In this document: positions 52,064 to 54,903 of the stretch, piece by piece
How the letters are laid out: each line of letters starts with the position of its first letter
Position numbering within the stretch: position 1 is the stretch's first letter
From: Kalymmatonema hyalinum WJT4-NPBG1
GTDB lineage: Bacteria; Cyanobacteriota; Cyanobacteriia; Cyanobacteriales; Nostocaceae
Reading direction: 5' to 3'
Assembly: GCA_019359075.1 (NCBI GenBank)
Contig: JAHHIB010000060.1
Coordinates: forward strand, 1 to 54,903
Length of the DNA: 54,903 nucleotides
Position numbers and translations under genes: made by a program
The notes under the pieces: generated by a model
The model's database searches: none
What the model saw: only the letters and a program-made list of their open reading frames with translations
What the model was told of the DNA's origin: nothing

Positions 52064-52146
52064 AATACTAAACCACAGATAAATAAGATGTACACAAATA
52101 AATTGTTTGCGTGCATCTGCGTACATCTGCGGTTCCAAATAGTCTT
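52064..52146. repeat. Inverted repeat of the acagataaa / catctgcgg family
   Basis: The left arm is aaaccacagataaataagat and the right arm gcatctgcgtacatctgcgg, followed by ttccaaata. It is the best-preserved relative of 23681-23760. It fills the 295-bp gap between the ClC and tldE genes together with AT-rich sequence; no gene is seen there. Confidence 0.7.
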
Positions 52147-52220
52147 AAACGAAATTATTGCCAGCAACTTATCAGGGTTATCACTTGAATCATCCATAGC
52201 TGCTAAGTCATTTTTCATGT

Positions 52221-53552
52221 TTAATTTTGCTTGCTAGTACTGGATAGCCCATCTACTAACAAAGATGGAGTGTAGCAAGAACCATTCCAGTCAGCATCGT
52301 CACCCAGTTTAACCAATTGTTTTAAAGCTGTATAGACGTTTCCAGCCACCATTGTATCCTTCACACGCCCAATCACATGACCCTTTTGAACGCGGTATCC
52401 TAGATCAACGTTGATGGAAAAGTCACCGGAAATACCGCCATTACCTCCCAGCATTTGATCCACAATTAAGCCATCATCGAGATGGTGAATTAATTGTTGT
52501 AGGGATTCAGTTCCAGGCTGAATCAGGAAATTAAATAAACCAGGAGTAGGATAACTTCCTAAACCAGGGCGAAAACCGTTACCAGTGGAGGCAATACTTA
52601 ACTGGCATCCGGTAGTGCGATCGCAGTAAAAATGCTGCAACACACCGTCTTGGATAAATACCAAAGACTGAGTTGGAGTGCCTTCATCGTCAAAAGGGCA
52701 ACTGTAAGGTCCCGCGTGGGGATCTTGGTAAACGGTGATTGGTGAAATAACTGGTTTGCCTATGCGTTCCGCCCAAGGAGAAGCCCCCTCTAAAACTCGC
52801 TTACCATTCAGAGCTGCTTGTACAGTCCCCCAAAGCATATCAGCAGCTTTAGAAGTAAACAGAACCGGGACGCGACCGTTGGGAGGCGTCACATTTTCTT
52901 TTGCCCAAGCCAACCGTTGTAAAATTTGGTGAGCAACTTTCTCTGGCTGGAGGTTACCCCTTTCGGTTTGACCATCAGAAACATTCAACAAATCGTCACC
53001 TCGTACCCACTCTGCATCCACATAGCAACTGAGAGTGGTGTCGGTGTAGTGGCAATCTAAACCTTTTGTGTTCACGAGTCTGGTGGTTTCAACATCACAT
53101 TCCCAGTCTGCCGTACAAATGACATCTGGGTATGCATCGCGGATGATGGCGATCGCTTCTTTACCCCACTCCACCAACTTTTCTATAGGGACATCTTCAC
53201 CCAAGTCTGGGTAGGAAGGCTTAGAATCACTGTTTAATTCCAATGCTTCAGGTTGATTCAATTGACTCAAACCTAAAGCACGTTCCACTAAGACTTGCGG
53301 TTCCACAGGACCATAAGCCACAGCTAACCCCGGACATCCATTACGCCACAGCCGCAATGCTGTACCTTCAGATTGGCTGCTTTCTAACTGCTTGAGACGA
53401 TTGGCTTCAAAAAATACAGGTCGAGAAAGCGATTTTGACTGATAAACTTCAGCCGCTTCTGCACCTGATTTTATGGATAGTTCCAGCAGTTGTTCTGCCA
53501 ACGAATTGTTTAGTAATTCTTTATACACCATATTGTTTCGGGCTGTAGACAT
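52221..53552 (-). CDS. pmbA: TldE/PmbA family protein, partner of TldD
   Basis: The 443-residue protein has the PmbA/TldE layout: AEQLLELSIKSGAEAAEVYQ, SRPVFFEANRLKQLESSQSE with GTALRLW, PVLFTSKAADML, PFDDEGTPTQSLVFIQDGVL, then GGNGGISGDFSINVDLGYRV and VAGNVYTALKQLVKLGDDAD near the C-terminus. It lacks the zinc HExxxH motif found in TldD, as expected for the non-catalytic subunit. Together the pair forms the TldD/E protease. The Tab2 gene lies 61 bp upstream on the same strand. Two starts are possible (53552 and 53531). Confidence 0.92.
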   Translation of the reverse strand: MSTARNNMVYKELLNNSLAEQLLELSIKSGAEAAEVYQSKSLSRPVFFEANRLKQLESSQSEGTALRLWRNGCPGLAVAYGPVEPQVLVERALGLSQLNQPEALELNSDSKPSYPDLGEDVPIEKLVEWGKEAIAIIRDAYPDVICTADWECDVETTRLVNTKGLDCHYTDTTLSCYVDAEWVRGDDLLNVSDGQTERGNLQPEKVAHQILQRLAWAKENVTPPNGRVPVLFTSKAADMLWGTVQAALNGKRVLEGASPWAERIGKPVISPITVYQDPHAGPYSCPFDDEGTPTQSLVFIQDGVLQHFYCDRTTGCQLSIASTGNGFRPGLGSYPTPGLFNFLIQPGTESLQQLIHHLDDGLIVDQMLGGNGGISGDFSINVDLGYRVQKGHVIGRVKDTMVAGNVYTALKQLVKLGDDADWNGSCYTPSLLVDGLSSTSKQN

Positions 53553-53613
53553 AGAAATTGGCTTGTAGTCAGGTATGTGATGGCTGACTACAAACCCATT
53601 CCCTCAATCAAAT

Positions 53614-54477
53614 TTACGGCAGATTGACCTCTTGCAACAGCCAAAATCCAGCAAAAGATTCTTCTTGAGGATTCGACTGCACCGCGATAAAATGCACTCC
53701 GTTAGCTTTTTGCTTTGCTTCTTCAAAGCCTTTGGCTTCTGCAATTGTTTGGGGATTTTTGATATTCGCCAAAATCCAACTTTCAGTCGCACCAGTTTCC
53801 AAAAGCAATCTCGCCCCTTGGCTATGATCAAATTTCAACCAAGCCAACTCTAAACCAGACATCCAACCTGCTATTGGCAATGCTCTTGGTGAATATATCA
53901 AAACACCAGGAATCGGGCTTTCGGGGGAAACTTGCGCTATTTCCAAGGGGAAAGCTTCGCGAAAGCCAATTTCCCACTCGTGCATTTCCGTAAAATCCGC
54001 ACCTTGTAAAGTAACAAATGCCCACTGTTTTCCTTCCAAAGCATCCGGTAAGCGTTGGGGTGAGGATTTCTCCAAGTTTACCGAGGGATTTGTGCCTGCT
54101 TGATATCCTGGTTCTTGAGGATAAACTTGCTCCAGCCGCTGTTGCAGCCATTGGTTCAGCAGCAAAGTGCGGCGACTTGGCTCGGCGGGAATACCCAAAT
54201 CTTTGCAGGCTTTGGTAATCATGTTGTTCATTTGGCGGCGGAAAAAGCGGATTCTTCTCGGTGTTTCTCCTGCTTTGCCAATTGCTTCTTGCAACGCCGT
54301 CCGCAACCACGCTGAATTGACCTCAGTACTGGGGCAATATTTAGCAAAGCGAAACAAAGAATCAATTTTGGTTCGGGTTTCCAAAGGACTCTCGCATATC
54401 ACGACTTCCCAAATTTTTTTCTGATTTTCGTCCAGAATCGGACGCGAGTAAAAATCGAGTTCCCAAATACTGCCCAT
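53614..54477 (-). CDS. Tab2/Atab2 family RNA-binding protein (DUF1092)
   Basis: The 287-residue protein begins MGSIWELDFYSRPILDENQK and has WEVVICESP, PRRIRFFRRQMNNMITKACK, SRRTLLLNQWLQQRL and the C-terminal WILANIKNPQTIAEAKGFEE, all typical of Tab2. In Chlamydomonas and Arabidopsis, Tab2/Atab2 binds RNA and promotes translation of photosystem I psaB and, in plants, signalling to both photosystems. The cyanobacterial homologue probably has a related role in photosystem assembly. No membrane segment. It is likely co-transcribed with tldE. Confidence 0.88.
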   Translation of the reverse strand: MGSIWELDFYSRPILDENQKKIWEVVICESPLETRTKIDSLFRFAKYCPSTEVNSAWLRTALQEAIGKAGETPRRIRFFRRQMNNMITKACKDLGIPAEPSRRTLLLNQWLQQRLEQVYPQEPGYQAGTNPSVNLEKSSPQRLPDALEGKQWAFVTLQGADFTEMHEWEIGFREAFPLEIAQVSPESPIPGVLIYSPRALPIAGWMSGLELAWLKFDHSQGARLLLETGATESWILANIKNPQTIAEAKGFEEAKQKANGVHFIAVQSNPQEESFAGFWLLQEVNLP

Positions 54478-54903
54478 GTTATACCGTTAAAGTCAGGTAA
54501 CTTTATATTTTCGTTATATTTTCATCATACGAGGCGTTGTCCCAGAGTCTGCCAGTCTACTAATTAACTTGTTTGACAAACAGGCGAGTCATTGGCTGAA
54601 CGCCTTTGGTAATGTCGTTTGCGTGGTTACAGCGGTTTTCAAATAAATGAACCACATACCAAAAATTTAAATCCCTGTAGAGACGTAGCATGCACTTTCA
54701 TTACAGTGTGGTCTATTTAAATGCAAAGGGCTGTAAGATATTCGTAGATTCCAAAAGGGTTCTCATTGGATCGCAACAGTCAACAACCCAGGTCTAAAGA
54801 CGCTGGGCTTCTAGCCTAAGTCCAAGGACAGTAGTTGACCCGACTAAGTACCTCGTGTACTACGTTATTGGCAAGTGTTCAAGTTCCTACCTACAGATGC
54901 GAA
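54478..54903. other. Right-edge non-coding region with structured repeats
   Basis: It contains a degraded tagagacgtagcatgc palindrome (54676-54700). It also has a nested inverted repeat bounded by gtcaac (54779-54784) and gttgac (54834-54839), with an inner stem cccag/ctggg around 54789-54809. The sequence looks like structured non-coding DNA, possibly another transposon end, but the element is cut by the window edge. No ORF is supported. The first 60 bases should hold the Tab2 promoter. Confidence 0.45.

Overview
The window comes from a cyanobacterium, most likely a filamentous, large-genome (Nostocales-like) one. The evidence is the frequent HIP1 octamer GCGATCGC, a dense set of small palindromic and heptamer-like dispersed repeats, and cyanobacterial marker families: COP23, DUF3386, Tab2/Atab2, WGxxGxxG, GUN4 and WD40-fused Ser/Thr kinases. 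No species call can be made from sequence alone, and no rRNA, tRNA or CRISPR array was recognised.

Layout. 1-2.7 kb: the start of an exported HEAT-repeat protein on the minus strand, built on a near-identical 93-bp tandem array and cut by the window edge, then an Rpn-family nuclease and several repeats. 2.7-10.2 kb: housekeeping and envelope genes (TldD, a DUF2079 membrane protein, a family-4 glycosyltransferase, an S41 protease) and a frameshifted PEP-CTERM gene, with two MITE-like elements. 10.4-12.7 kb: a small exported protein and an amidoligase, bracketed by a 29-bp direct repeat. 12.7-14.5 kb: cysteine desulfurase and an orphan PD-(D/E)XK protein.

14.6-21.8 kb is the most interesting region, an all-plus-strand accessory island. 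It holds a stand-alone photolyase FAD domain, an EAD1-iSTAND-like protein, a MoxR AAA+ ATPase, a vWA protein, a GUN4-domain protein, a TIR-EAD1 protein and a stand-alone photolyase N-terminal-like domain. The first three conflict genes overlap (8 bp and 4 bp). The two EAD1 domains are alike and could let the TIR effector dock onto the switch module. This matches the logic of MoxR/vWA/iSTAND conflict systems, here with a putative TIR NADase as effector and a tetrapyrrole-binding type domain (GUN4) as possible sensor. Two split-photolyase halves bracket the island. Nested or inverted MITEs flank the GUN4 gene.

21.8-31.8 kb: a small exported protein, degraded tnpB-type transposon ends, a GNAT, LepA/EF4, an RHH-like small protein, a GAF-histidine kinase, DUF3386, an Nfu Fe-S scaffold and a GH57 glucanase. 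33-48.2 kb: a signalling and surface cluster with three Ser/Thr kinase-WD40 proteins, one kinase-less WD40 paralogue, a secreted PPC protein with a 63-bp-unit Thr/Pro stalk, an alpha/beta hydrolase, a twin-trypsin TPR protein and COP23. 48.6-54.5 kb: a WGxxGxxG protein, a ClC-CBS-USP transporter lacking the gating glutamate, TldE/PmbA (partner of the TldD 48 kb away) and Tab2. The right edge is non-coding.
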